From Cyanophora paradoxa (lineage: Eukaryota > Glaucocystophyceae > Cyanophorales > Cyanophoraceae): a stretch of 64,000 nt of DNA. Made by a program: the position numbers and the translations under genes. How positions within the stretch are numbered: the first letter of the stretch is position 1; each line of letters begins with the position of its first letter. This document shows positions 27,082-39,395 of the stretch, piece after piece. The stretch covers positions 1 to 64,000 of the forward strand of contig QPMI01000049.1 in the NCBI GenBank assembly GCA_004431415.1, written 5' to 3'. The notes beneath the pieces are model-generated. The model was not told where the DNA came from. It saw nothing but the letters and a program-made list of their open reading frames with translations, and searched no databases.

Positions 27082-30000
27082 ATGGGGTGCTGCTGCTCGT
27101 GCTGCGGCAAGAAGGAGGGCGAGGGCCACACGCCCCTGCGTTCCGTTGGAAAAAGCTCGGTGGTCGATCCAAAGCAGGTGGTCATGAACGTGAACCTCGA
27201 CGGCGCAGCCACGCGCCGCGGCAAGCCGCATGTAACGGCCAAGGCCATGAGTTTCAGCTCGGTTGCGCAAATCAGCTACGCCGACCTTGAAAAGACACAT
27301 CACCGGATGGCGACCCAGCGCGACAGCAAGATCGTTCGCGTCTTTCTCTCCTCTACTTTCAGTGCGTGGTTGTGTGTCGCATTTGTGTGTCGTTGTCGTG
27401 ACCGCGCGTTGCCATCGTCAGAGGACATGGCGCGGGAGAGGCAGGTAAGTCTCTCGGTTGCAGTTGCAATTGGTGATGAAGAGTTCCAGTACGAACTGAT
27501 CCGGATGTTTTGTCCGACAGGCAATCGTGGAGAAAACAATCCCGCGCGCTCGGGCCGAGCTATCGAAGAGGGGTCTGCAGTTCGTGCCCATCGACCTGCG
27601 GTGGGGAATCACAGAGGAGGAAGGGGAGAACGGGCAGGCAAGCGCTGCGCCCCACCTCTCATCAACCGAGCTGACGTTCGATTCAGACAGTCTACTTGTG
27701 CTTGAAGAATGTCGTAAATTCTCGGTATTTCATTGGATTTCTGGTTCGCATTATCTCGTATAGATCCTTGGGATTTGGTTTTTGAGACCTCGCGCAGAAA
27801 GCTCGGTACGGCTGGCATCAAGATCCTCAGAAGCCCGATGATGTCAGCCTCCAGAAGTGCGTCACATATGCTCCCCTCGTCTACTTCCCTAATTATATGT
27901 ATAAACTCATATGGCAAACAGATGCATCAAGGTCGCCATCGACGCTGGATATCCTTTCTTGGAAAAGTACCGCCACAGATCTGTCACCGAGCACGAAATT
28001 TTATTGGGGGCTTTTATGGACGAGCAGGTGATCATGATGCAAGTACTAGCACTGATAACTGCAGATGCCTTCGTGACATGTATGGCGAGCGCAGGGCAAC
28101 GAGCGCCTGAAGAAGGACAGCACCAGGTTCTTCTTTGCAAGCAAACAGCTCTGCGAGCAGTCGATCAACGAGACGCCGGAGGATGCAAGGGAGTCGAAGT
28201 ACGCAGAGGAGATGCTCGCCAATCTCAAGTCCAGCGTTATCCAAGCTGGTATGCACAATGCCGAGTACACAAGCGACACGCAGCTGTCCTCTGCCATGTT
28301 CGACGCCCTGATGGAGGTGCGGATCTGCTGTCTGAACCTGGAAGCGATCGTGCCAGCTCGAGCTTGCCCGCGCAGATGGTGAACAGAGACTACCCCGTGA
28401 CGGCGGCCAAGACCTGGCTTGAGCAAGAGCGCCAGAAGCAGCAAGTCTACCGCGAGATGTTCCTCGACGGCTACATTCCGCTGGAGAACGACTTCAGGGC
28501 GCTTGATGCCTACGCTCTCGGCTCGTATCCAGACATCCTCGTCGTCGAGGGCTCTGGGGGAAGTGGCAGATCCGGTGCCTGCGCTTTAAATCTTTCGCAA
28601 GTCAAGCCGAGACGCTGATCAGATCCATCTGTGCTCTGCAGCGCTGCTCGCAAACTGGCTCACATTCCACAGCGAACGTAATCCGAATGATGTGGTTGTT
28701 GCATATTCGGTTGGCGCTTCAGAACACAAACTTCAGAATTTTTTGAGGTTCGCTTCTCACAATGGATCCAAGATTAAAGATACTTTTTAATTCATGCACT
28801 GTGATCAGATATGCGTACGAGGAGTTGCAGCAGCGTTTCCAGATCAGAACCAAGCTCGATTTCGAGAAGAAAGTCACCCTCGGCGGTAATAGCGAAGGAG
28901 ACGATTCGGTCCAGAACCAGGTGGCATACCGCGGCTGTGCTTCTGTGTGCTTAGACGCTTACTTCCATTGATATCCAGAAATTCAAGAAATGGGTTCTGA
29001 GCAACATGCCGTCTTTTAAAAATCGGGTCATACTCATTGCTGACGGCCTGGACGATCTGAAAGAGGACACAACAATGCTCTGGCTCTCCACTCGTGCGAG
29101 TGCCAACTTCCGGATCATTGTTTCTGCAGATTCTTTTGACTTCAATGAGGGTGAGCTGGGTTCTTCGACAGTGATTCGGTCAACTCTAATCGCCCTATGT
29201 ACAGAGAGCGCTGTGTATGGTGCACTCAAAAAGCAAGAATTGCAGCACAGGGTGCTCACCGTCCAAGGGCTCGACGCAAGCAGGAAAGAGAAGATGATCA
29301 ACTTCAACCTGCAACTGTCCGGGAAAAATCTTCTTCCGGAGTTGAAGCAGCGCATGATCGACTCTGATAAAACATCCAAACCCCGATTCCTTTCTCTGGT
29401 GCGATCTATATAAGAAATTATTTGCCATTGTGTCGTATGGCCTTTGCTTACTGCATATTTTCTCATGCATTTTTTTCAGGTTCTAGATCAGCTCAAAGAG
29501 AGCCAAAACGTTACTCACGAGGTGCTTGGCGATGTTTTGGACCGTCTATTGCGCTGCAAGGACGTATCTGCCTTGCTGACTGAATTGGTGGGCGTTTCGA
29601 ATTCGTTTTTGCTTGACATCTCAGTCAAACTCAGTCTCACTCCGCGATCAATGTCAGATTTTCATGTGGACAAAGGCACATCCAATCGGCTTGACGAAGA
29701 CCGTTCTGAGCTGCATCGAAGAGGAGTCGAAAGGGCTGTTGGAATCTGAGCTTCAAGCGATTGCTGGGGGTGAGCGGAGAACGAAAGAACTCGAGCGGTT
29801 TTGCCGGGGCTGACTTGAACTCCGTCTTTGGACGCAGTTGGCACAAAAGTCAGTATGCTTCAGTGGGTCGAATTTCAGGCCGCCACTTCAATCATCTTAA
29901 AGACCACAGCCGGTGCGTTGCGGTTTGAATTCCCCTGCATGTTTGCGTGCACACTGATCTGGTCTCGGGCTGAATATTCTGCGCACACAGACGGTCTGAC

Positions 30001-31569
30001 TGTCTTCAGTCATTGGACGGCTGGGGCTGCGGTCAGAGCAGTGTACGACCTCAACAACGAGGTGGAAGAAAGGGATGTTCACAGCTTGTTGGGAGAATTC
30101 TTCTTCAACTCTGATGTGCCGGTGGCGCGGCGTGCTAGTGTTGGCGTCACTCACTTGCGACACGCAAAGGACTGGCAGCGCCTATGCCAGCTGCTCCTCG
30201 AGCCGGACGTCATAGGCGAGATCGTTGGATCGGGCATCGTCGAAGACATGGCAGCCATCTCGAACCTCCGCGAGGAACACGCACATGCCTGGCTGCAGAT
30301 GAACAAGGAGCGCGAAGCCGTCCAGCTGTACCGGCAGAGCCTCGAGCGGTTCGCGAATTCGAAGAGCAGCCCGGCTCCATCTGCCGTGCATCTGGCGTCG
30401 TGCTACGTCGCTGCCGGCAGCGTGCTGAAATTCATCGGAGAGGATCTGCGTTTTCATCCAGCCTACAAAGATCGACGGGATCAAGCATCGGACGCAGAGA
30501 GAGGAGGGGTATCGCTTCTCCAGACAGCAATAAGTCTGTTTGAGCAGGCAGCCCGAGGTCGAGTGGATCAGTCTTTCTACTACAAGTACGCTTTTGCGCA
30601 CTTCTCGCTTGGCTCACTGCATTTTACACTCGAGAATTTTGATGACGCGCTCGATCATTTCCGGGTGCGTATAATCTCAAGCTGCCGGTCTGCTTAACTT
30701 GTACGTGTCGACACTCCTTTAAGTGGCGTTGCAGAAAGCCCTCAAGACTGTTCAGGACGTGGGCCCCAACTCTCTATCAGCCATTAAGTACACGGCAAAG
30801 ATTGCAGACACCTATTACAAAAAAAGTCAGTATGATGAGGCAATACGGCAATACAATGTGCGTGATTTTGACTGATGCATGAATGCTTGAATTTTGACGT
30901 TTTCGTTAACGAAATCTCAGCGTATCATCGAGTTGCTTCTTCGGCTTCACGGAAACATCGACGATCACCCCGACATTGTGGCCTTTTACAGAGAGCGAGG
31001 GAAGGCCTATGAGCTCAATAGCGATTACGAAGAGGCGATCACAGATTATACGGTGCCCCGTTCGGCACTCCCTGGTTCGTGCACTACAGCTGATGAGGCC
31101 CCCTCGCGATGCGCAGAGAGTTCTCAAATTTTACGAGGCTTCTTTCGGCGACGAGTTCGAAAGCAGTGATACGGCGATCATTTTATATACTCTTGGAGAC
31201 GTCTACTTGGATATGGAGAAGTACGACGTTGCGGAGACCTATTTTGAGGTCAGGAACATTATAACTTTGTTTTGCAATCCACTATTAATCCTCCATTTGC
31301 TTTCCCTGTGCAGAAAGCAATGGCAGGTTTTCGCGCTCAGCAGGATAACGATTACATTGCGAGAATGATGGAGTTCTTCATCAAACTCTACATAAAACGG
31401 AAAGGTCGTGGGGACTCTAAGAAGAAGGACCAGATGCTAAAAGTGTGCAAATATTTTTGCTGGAAACTCGCTAGCACGAGAGCCGCTAACGAGAGTATGT
31501 GCACAGGAGTACAAGGCCCTGAAAGAGAGTATGGGCGAGGAGCCTGATGAATTCTCTGATGATGAGTAG
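27082..31569 (+). CDS. NPHP3-like: Nephrocystin-3-like ciliary protein (DUF4062, NTPase, TPR), many introns
   Basis: Starts MGCCCSCCGKKEGEG, a Gly-2 myristoylation plus Cys palmitoylation signal, as expected for a ciliary membrane protein. Exons 27,082-27,361, 27,422-27,444, 27,521-27,637 and 27,687 onward join in frame into the DUF4062-type region (RVFLSSTF, FVPIDLRWGITEEE, RYGWHQDPQ). The intron at 27,638-27,686 is GC-AG. A segment PFLEKYRHRSVTEHEILLG follows, then an NTPase P-loop region near 28,560 that reads GSGGSGRSALL, with Arg where Walker A normally has Lys. The 3' half (about 30,550-31,500) encodes tetratricopeptide repeats (FAHFSLGSLHFTLENFDDAL, YTLGDVYLDMEKYDVAETYF). TAG at 31,567. 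Nephrocystin-3 acts at the ciliary inversin compartment. Confidence 0.8.
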
Positions 31570-32447
31570 TCCCTGATTTGAGTCGTTAAGCAACAGTCGT
31601 TTAATGCCTACAGAGCTATCCTGCTTGTGTTTTTCCCGCAAGCGAAACCGCACGGCCGGATTGCCGGATTAACTTGCTCACCTCCGTTCAAGAAGAAGTG
31701 CAAGCGAGTACAGTCAGGGACAAGAAGCGCAAGCGGGTAGCTGCACGGCACGATTGCTCTCTATTTCACTCAGTGACTGTGCCGACTCTGGAACTGAAGA
31801 ACCGCGAGACACGACGAGGGACTTGGGGGTCTCCACGAGGGGCGTTGCACCCCACCGCCATTCTCCTCCCACCTCTAGGCCTAGGCCTATAAGAGCAGGC
31901 GCTGCCTACATGCCGGCGAGCCCCCCCCGGAGGGGGCCGAGGCCGGCGGCTGGGCGTGGGCGTATCAGGGTTTGCCCTGGGCAAAACAAGGACACAAGCT
32001 CAAGTTTCACTCAGGATTACTCATTAAAAGCAGCATCTGCCATAACAACGGAAGAAAAATTAGACTCATGATCAGGATCAGAATTCCGCGAGCGCTTATT
32101 AGCAGGAGCAGTAGAAGACTGGGCCTGGGTCTGTGTCGAGTAGGAACACACCTGAGGTGAGTCGAAGGAGGTGTGCGACAGCGTCCGACTGCGGCATGCA
32201 GAGCAAGCGAGGTGAGTCGAGGGAGGTTTACAACAGCGTCTGACGGCGGCGATGCGCAGCAAGCAGGTAATGCTATGCCGAAGCGCACGCAGCAGTTCGG
32301 CTTGTTAGCGATGCGATCGGCTACCGGACGACACAAAGATGCAGAAATGCAATGCGCACTGAAGGAGAGCAAGCAATGACGTCTAACACCGACGAAGCGG
32401 TAAGCGGGAAAAGGCGCCAGGCGACGGCGTGACGTAGGCATGTCAGA
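31570..32447. other. Intergenic region without supported gene
   Basis: Short Arg/Ser-rich frames only. It contains a C9/G-rich patch near 31,921 and two related GTGAGTCGA-GGAGGT-type segments near 32,155 and 32,212. I see no coding signal. Confidence 0.5.
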
Positions 32448-33286
32448 GGGTGCATTTCAAACGTGTTGCATCGAAGATGAAGTATACAGCCGCGACAGGC
32501 AGAGAATGGGCACAACGGCCAGGAGAAAGGGCGCGAACGCCGGCGGGACACAGAGCGCAGCCAGACCACGGGAAATAGAGCACAGAGAACACGAACCGAC
32601 TGTGAGAAGTTGCGCAGAGCGGCTGTCGGGCGCGGAGACAGATGCGCCCGCGTGGGGGGTGCATTTCAAACGTGTTGCATCGAAGATGAAGTATACAGCC
32701 GCGACAGGCAGAGAATGGGCACAACGGCCAGGAGAAAGGGCGCGAACGCCGGCGGGACACAGAGCGCAGCCAGACCACGGGAAATAGAGCACAGAGAACA
32801 CGAACCGACTGTGAGAAGTTGCGCAGAGCGGCTGTCGGGCGCGGAGACAGATGCGCCCGCGTGGGGGGTGCATTTCAAACGTGTTGCATCGAAGATGAAG
32901 TATACAGCCGCGACAGGCAGAGAATGGGCACAACGGCCAGGAGAAAGGGCGCGAACGCCGGCGGGACACAGAGCGCAGCCAGACCACGGGAAATAGAGCA
33001 CAGAGAACACGAACCGACTGTGAGAAGTTGCGCAGAGCGGCTGTCGGGCGCGGAGACAGATGCGCCCGCGTGGGGGGTGCATTTCAAACGTGTTGCATCG
33101 AAGATGAAGTATACAGCCGCGACAGGCAGAGAATGGGCACAACGGCCAGGAGAAAGGGCGCGAACGCCGGCGGGACACAGAGCGCAGCCAGACCACGGGA
33201 AATAGAGCACAGAGAACACGAACCGACTGTGAGAAGTTGCGCAGAGCGGCTGTCGGGCGCGGAGACAGATGCGCCCGCGTGGGGGT
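32448..33286 (+). repeat. 209-bp satellite, four tandem copies
   Basis: Units start at about 32,451, 32,660, 32,869 and 33,078, each beginning TGCATTTCAAACGTGTTGC, and are essentially identical. Because 209 is not a multiple of three, the overlapping 'open frames' here cycle through the unit in different frames. They are by-products of the repeat, not genes. Confidence 0.95.
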
Positions 33287-33825
33287 CACGTGTGAAACCT
33301 GCAGCAATCAGCCATGTCATCAGTCTCGTAGTCAGTGATAAGCACCATTGGAAAACCTGGGTCATCAGCGAGATCCATAGGGGCAGCAAATGAGAGAGTC
33401 GCAGGAAGTGAGGGCGCAGCTAACACGGCATCAGCTTCGAGAAGTATGATCCGATTAACGGCAGCTGGCTGAGTCGACGCCCGCACATGGCGAGACTCTG
33501 AGAGCTGAGCCTCGGAGCTGGACGTACGCATGACGTCCTCTCAGTTGAACTTGGAACTTCACGACTGTGCCGCCTTCGTTGCACCCAGGTCAGTTTAATT
33601 TCGCCATGATCCTTCAGGAAATTCTGCCGCTGACCCCGAAATGCATTAGCACCCTTGCAGTGCACATTTAACTGAGAAACATGTAAACCAGACCAAAATT
33701 GCGACTCACTATCTAAGTGCTGGCTAGAGCCCTGAGCCTAGGCCTAGCAATCTAGCGGCGCTTTTCAGAAATCGTAATCGTACTCTGCCTCTTGTAGGTG
33801 CTGATAGTTTGACGGGCGTGGCGTA
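33287..33825. other. Intergenic region between satellite and zinc-finger gene
   Basis: No gene is supported. It holds short leftward frames only, and the 3' end of the leftward gene lies at its right side. Confidence 0.45.
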
Positions 33826-35062
33826 TCACACACCTGCGCGACGGGCACCACACTGGCCACAGAACTTTGCGGCAGATCCGAAGCCGGCGCCACAGCCCGT
33901 GCAGAAGCGGGCAGGGCCCCCGCCGCCCCCGGCCATTGCGCCCGCCATGGAAGACGGTTGTGGAGACAGGGCTTTTGGAGGCTGAGGCGAGCGTGGGGGA
34001 GGTTGCCGTGGACCAGAGCCCAAGGCTGAGGTGACCTTCGGGAGGGAGGGTGTGGTGTACGTGGGCTGGCGTGAATGCTGTGCCGCGAGAGCCTGAGCCA
34101 TAGCACCGCCTGTTCGGAACGACTGTTAGAAAAAGAAACGACAACATCAGCCACGTGGGTTGCACACCACGCTGTGGGGCGAGCATAGCAGCAGTTGGAC
34201 CACTTGCTCGAAGATGTGGTGGAGGAGGGGGCTTGTTGACGGTGGTAGCACATCGTGGCTCGTGGCGAGAGTGTGCCTCGGGTGCAAAGCGACGCGCACA
34301 GTAGCGACACTGAATGTAGTTGGGGTTCTCGGACCGCGATGGTGGAGGAAGGGTCCTCAAATCACGGCCTTCTTTCTGGTACTTCGTGATGAGGCGTGCC
34401 TCTCTCACCTGTGTGCCCAACACGGTCAGTTTGCGGCTAGCTGAGTGGCCAAGCAAGGCAGCAGGCATACAGCCTTCTGGAAGTCAGAATGCTGAGCACG
34501 CCACGTCGACTTAGCCTGCGCCTTGCTGGGGCCTACGTTGCTCCTTGTTCCCTTGTAGTATGCAGCAGCTTCTGTCCCGCTAACTCTGTGTTTGCCGGCA
34601 TCAAACACCTAGAAAAAAAGTCAGTTGCACTGGGGAAAAACAAGCATCAAGAAAATCATCTTACTTTGCGTTGTTTCGAACTTTTGGCGCATGCATTCTG
34701 ATGGACGCTGATTCGATCTGAAGCAAAGCGACGTCCGCACACTTGACATTGCACGAGATCCAAGTTTGCTTCATTCCCATCGTCCTCGAAATTTGAGCCA
34801 CCACCCCCTCCGCCGCGAAGAGCCATCGATCCAGCGCGCGGAATGCCAGATGAAGAAGAAGGGCGAATTATGGAAGAGCTCTTTGGAATTGCAGCACTCG
34901 AAGGCCCAGCGGGTGCACCGATGGGCTTGGCCCTGCAAACAATTTAGATACAGCACTGCACAAGCTTGCTGTGAATGAATGCACGTGTTCCCAGGGCGAC
35001 AGCTTCGAAGATGCACGGGCAATCGATCTTGGGCGAACTTGCGCCCGCAGTTTTGACAGGGA
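33826..35062 (-). CDS. ZC2HC1-like protein with three C2HC zinc fingers and a C-terminal zinc ribbon (5' end not located)
   Basis: Reading leftward, finger 1 (about 35,062-35,000) is CQNCGRKFAQDRLPVHLRSC. Finger 2 (about 34,760-34,690) is CQVCGRRFASDRISVHQNAC. Finger 3 (about 34,310-34,240) begins CRYCARRFAPEAHSRHEP. All match the CxxCxRxF...H...C pattern of the ZC2HC1 family. The last exon ends with a zinc ribbon (FCTGCGAGFGSAAKFCGQCG) and stops at 33,826. Pro-rich and Gly-rich linkers join the fingers. Finger 1 starts right after a splice acceptor (GACGCAG), and the 16-bp repeat array lies in the preceding intron, so an upstream exon remains unidentified. The function of the family is not well defined. 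Confidence 0.7.
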
Positions 35063-35068
35063 ACCTGC

Positions 35069-35239
35069 GTCAGACGGGCGCTAGGTCAGACGAGCGCTAG
35101 GACAGACGGGCGCTAAGTCAGACGGGCGCTAGGTCAGACGGGCGCTAGGTCAGACGGGCGCTAGGTCAGACGGGCGCTAGGTCAGACGGGCGCTAGGTCA
35201 GACGGGCGCTAGGTCAGACGGGCGCTAGGTCAGACGGGA
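35069..35239 (+). repeat. 16-bp minisatellite, nearly 11 copies
   Basis: GTCAGACGGGCGCTAG repeats with a few single-base variants (CGAGCG, GACAGA, CTAAGT). It lies just upstream of the first zinc-finger exon of the leftward gene, apparently inside its intron. Confidence 0.95.
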
Positions 35240-36120
35240 TGCGTGCGCACGAGAGTCTCCTTGTATGCACTAAATGCTTCTTCATTGTACTGATCGATTG
35301 CAGCCCCCTGATGCGCGCGTCAACGCCGACGGCAAATGGCGCGCCGGCGCGCGTTACCTGGCCGCCAATTGGAGCTGCAGCCTGGGGCTTTCTGTGGAAC
35401 TCTGAGTGCCTCCGGGACAGTGCGATCAATGACACGCACCTCGGCAGCGGCCGCCGTTCGTTTCTAGGCAGCAGACTCTGAGCCTTCAGAAACTGCGGCA
35501 GGCGCAGGCTACTCAGCTGCAGGCAAGCAGGCGCAGGCTCAGAAACATCACCTTCTCGGCGCATTGCGTCTCGTGAATCGCAAGGCTCGCCGTGCCAAAC
35601 TGTCGTCCTGCGCGAGGTCGTGGTTACGCGCGGAAGGATGCGCCCTAGGTTGGAGTCAGCTGCACCGCAAATGTAACAAAAAGGTAGATTCGGGCGCGGC
35701 ATCCGCGTATGCGGGGCGCCGCACGCCTCCGGCGGGCGTACAGAATCCCGGCGACAACGATGACGGTGCTCCTCGCCGCGCTGACTCGACGTTACCGGTC
35801 CAGTTCTGTCGCGCAAGTGCCAGCCGGATTCGACGCGAAACGGCTGCGTAAACTTCGCCCAAGTGTTGTCGCTGCGTGGATGCCGTACCCCCCGCCGTTC
35901 CCGCGGCGGACCCGCGCGGAGCTCGCCCGACGTTGCGAGAGATTCCGCGGCCGCGTCGAGCATGCAAAACTAGTTCCGCAACGGCTTCGCTTGCGTTCCA
36001 GCCCCGATTGACCCCTGCGCGGCCCAGTGCGGCGCTCAGCCCGACCGGCGCGCTTTGCGGCGTGCGGTTTGTCAAGCCGGGCAGTACCGTTAGCTACGTA
36101 TCACCTAGGCCGCGTTAGTG
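35240..36120. other. Interval upstream of the two divergent genes
   Basis: Several long but featureless frames on both strands (for example 35,214-35,963 minus), all Arg/Ala/Ser-rich. It may hold the first exon of the leftward zinc-finger gene and the promoter of the rightward CPAP-like gene. Nothing can be fixed from sequence alone. Confidence 0.4.
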
Positions 36121-39100
36121 ATGGAAGATGGCGACGCCCCGCCCGCTGATGCGGTTGTCCCGAAGAAGCGGAACAAGATTCCTACCGAGCTTCGTGCGCG
36201 CTCTCTTCTGAATCTAGACTTCTTTACTTCTTGTTTCGATCACTGAGACTACAGCAGCTAGCGCAGCGGAGGATCACAACATTCCAGGGCCCCGGCGGCT
36301 GGACGCGCCAGCTACCGTGCAGCGCTCGCGGCTGCGCGACGTTGAGAATCCGGAAGAGAGAGTTGTTGGAACAGGGGCGAACACGTTTGAGGAACTTCTT
36401 GAGCGTAAGCTCCGCGAGGGCGAGTCTCAAGATGCTTTTTCAAGGCCAAGGCAGTCAGTTTTTACGTGTCATGTGCCATGATGCTTCCCTGATCGCCTGA
36501 AATAGGGCTAACGAGAAGCGAGAATTTCTACGCAAGGGCTCACGTACTGCCCGCACAATGCCATCCTCCTCGCATCTTGTCAACAGATCATCCGTCTCAT
36601 CCAGCCACTCCAGCACAAGCGGAGCCCAGCCACATGCTGTACAAGGAACGCAGGCAGCCACGAGTAGGTCGGAATTGCCGCAGAGTTCCATCACAGCCGT
36701 GTCACAATCATCCCGCTCGCTTGTTCCACGCCAGCTTTCTGTGGAACCACCAGGGAGGGGAACACAGCCGCACACTTCCCAACCTCGCCCTTTTTTGAAG
36801 AAGGGATCGGGTCAGCTTGGATCTCAGCGAGGTGAGAGTAGCTCTCGGCCATCCTCAAGCACCCAGCTTCAGCCGAAAGATGTCAATGCTCAAAAAGCAC
36901 GGAAGTCCAGTCCAGTGAGTCCTCTAAAGACAATTTCCTCATGTAGAGTTAACCGACAACGCAGAGCAAACCGTATGTCCCTAGTGCCAGTGGCTATGCA
37001 GCTATGATGCCTGGAGCTGAGAGTGATGACGAGGATTTTGAGAACTTGGAGCGAAGGGTGATGGAAGAAGATGATTTGCGCCCCACTCGCACAGCTGCAG
37101 CTGCGCCCAGGTCAGTGACAGAGGCTCATCTCTTCTTCCAAAGTAACCCTGTTTTGCAGACCTTCTCGAATGTCCGACGCTTCGGTTCCCCAGTCTTCTC
37201 CAGGCCAGTACACAAGTGAAACAGACCCATGTTGGGCAACATACGCAAGTGACGAAGCAGATGCTGCTTTCGAGTCTCATGCTCAGGTGAAACTTCTTGA
37301 CGGAACGGGGTTCTCTAAAAAGGCCGCGCTGGTATTCATCTGAACAGCAGACTTTCCATGACTCGCAAAAGTGGGATGACGTGGAGGAAGAATTTCTGTC
37401 CGATGGTGATGAAGCAACCATCACACATCAAGCACGCTTGAGGACATCAGGTTCACTGTACTGTTCCATTCTGCTCGAATCTATTTTTCATACGATTTGT
37501 TTGCCAGAAACAGCGAAATTAAGCGAACCACCAGTATCTGGCCTGGTCGAGAGGCTGTTCAATAAGCGGCAGAAACCAGGTATGGTTTTGTAGCAGAAAC
37601 TATTTCGTGGAGCTCATGGAGAGCACAGGCAAGAGACTGGAATCGACACAGAAGCAAAGAGGACAACAAGAAATTGCTCATGCAACACCAAAGTCTTCTG
37701 CACCGCTGGAATCTACGTCTGCAGTTCTGCCTGATGACCTAGAGGTCGTTCTCAGGCAGAAGCTTCGTGCTCTCGATGATGAGATCATACGCTTCAAGGC
37801 AGAGACAGAGCGCCTCAAGAAGCTTTCAGATGCTCACGACAAGGAGCATGCTCAATTCGAGCAGGCCAGGGTCTGCAGAACAGGTTAGTTGACTTTTTCA
37901 GGAACCCGTTTTAATCCTTTTGCAGGCTGCATTTGAACGTTCAAGAGGGGAAGAGATTGAGCAATTCGAACTACTGAAAGCTGATGAATTAAAAAAGCTC
38001 AAGAAGGAGAGACGACTGGTTGAGCAGCAAGCTAAAATGAATGCAATGTATGCAGCAAATGCAAAGAGGTGCGTTGGTGCCCAGAGTTCGATCCCACTGC
38101 AAAGTTCATTCTGTTGTGATAGGGAAAGAGAGGAGCTGGACAGCGTGCGAGCAGAGCTTTCAAAACTCAAAGAAGAAGCAATAGTGAAAGAGTCCAAGCT
38201 CAAGGCGACTGCAGACAGGCTTCAGCGCCGTGTTGATGAACTCTCTGCAAAGACGAAGGAGCTTGAAAGAGAGCTTGCGGACAAGGTGAAAACATGTTTT
38301 GAAGTGCCTCAAGGGTGCACTTATCTGGTCGCCAGGATGCTATGCTTGTCAGCTATGAGCAACGAGAGGCATTGAGGAAGAAGGAAGCACTGCGAAGCAA
38401 GAGCCCACTTGTCCGGTAAGAAAAGAATCTGCTGGTTTTGGTTTTTGTACAGGACTGCTGACTCTTTTTCGTGTCAGCTACCCAACTCTGCGGAATGATG
38501 ACTACGCAGAGGCGGCATCTTCAGAACATCACAATTTCAATGGGACACAATCTGCATCAGAGTCTGGCCCAGTTGTGCGTCATACGGAAAGGCGATCCCC
38601 GATTGACAGGAGCACTGTGAGTTTTAAAGTTGATGTGATCCCTACCTTCTTGCTAACTTCCTACACATGTAGCAATCGACACCCGATGCACACGTGGACC
38701 TTCCAAGACATGCACCATTGACCACGAAACCTGGCATCGTGGAGCCAAGCACAAGTATGGCCGACAGTCCAGCACAATGTGCGAGTTTTTTTGCACACGA
38801 ATCAAGCTTGTTATATCTTTTCTGATCCTTGTGCAGACCTGAAAGAAGCTTTCAAGGAGAGTTTTGCTGTGGTTGAGCGCATGCAGGAGAGGAGAAAAAA
38901 GGTACTCTTGGTCCACTCCCGGTCTTCAATTGTTCGACTCGTTTGCAGTTACAAGAAAGCTCTTCGATTCGAGAATCGATTCTCCCGGATGGCAAGGTTG
39001 AGCACGAGTTCTCTGACGGATCCAAGCTTACGTGCTTTGTGAATCAAACGAGAAAGATCACGGAAATAGATGGAAATGTGGCCCTCTACTTCACAAATGG

Positions 39101-39395
39101 AGATATCAAGAAGGTTCCAGGCACTCTTGTCCTTCACGTAAAGCACTGTAGTTACTCGCAGCACAGACTTATCCAGACGGGAAGGTCCTGTACTTCTACG
39201 CAGAGGCGCACACTGTGCACACCACGCTTCCTGATGGCATTGAGGTTAGCATAAGTGTCTTCTGCCCGAAAGAGTGTGTCTGATTCATGTGCTCAGATTT
39301 TCGCCTTCTCTTCCGGTCAAGTTGAGCGCCATTTTCCTTCAGGTAGAAAGCAAATCCTGTTCTCAGATGGTACACTCAAGAATATGGGCAGGTAG
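36121..39395 (+). CDS. SAS4-like: CPAP/SAS-4-like centriole protein with TCP10 C-terminal G-box domain
   Basis: Exon 1 (from 36,121) reads MEDGDAPPADAVVPKKRNKI and splices to an exon with the FEELLERKLREGE helix. Two short motifs, REFLRKGSRTAR and RPFLKKGSGQL, resemble the PFL(K/R)(K/R)GEG tubulin-binding segment of CPAP. A long Lys/Glu/Gln coiled coil (about 37,600-38,300) follows. The C-terminal exons encode the Gly-rich beta repeats of the TCP10/G-box domain: EFSDGSKLTCFVNQTRK, VALYFTNGDIKKVP, TTLPDGIEIFAFSSGQVE and QILFSDGTLKNMG. Stop at TAG 39,393, or, if a 45-bp intron at about 39,391-39,435 is removed, a few codons later. These proteins set centriole length and bind tubulin. Confidence 0.8.

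Noticed and set aside
32443-33307. Overlapping open frames of 110-210 codons on both strands in the 209-bp repeat
   Set aside because: They restart in each unit in a new frame because 209 is not a multiple of three. They are repeat by-products.
34985-36075. Leftward 249- and 139-codon frames at 35.2-36.1 kb as genes
   Set aside because: No domain, biased composition, and no splice link to the zinc-finger exons could be established.
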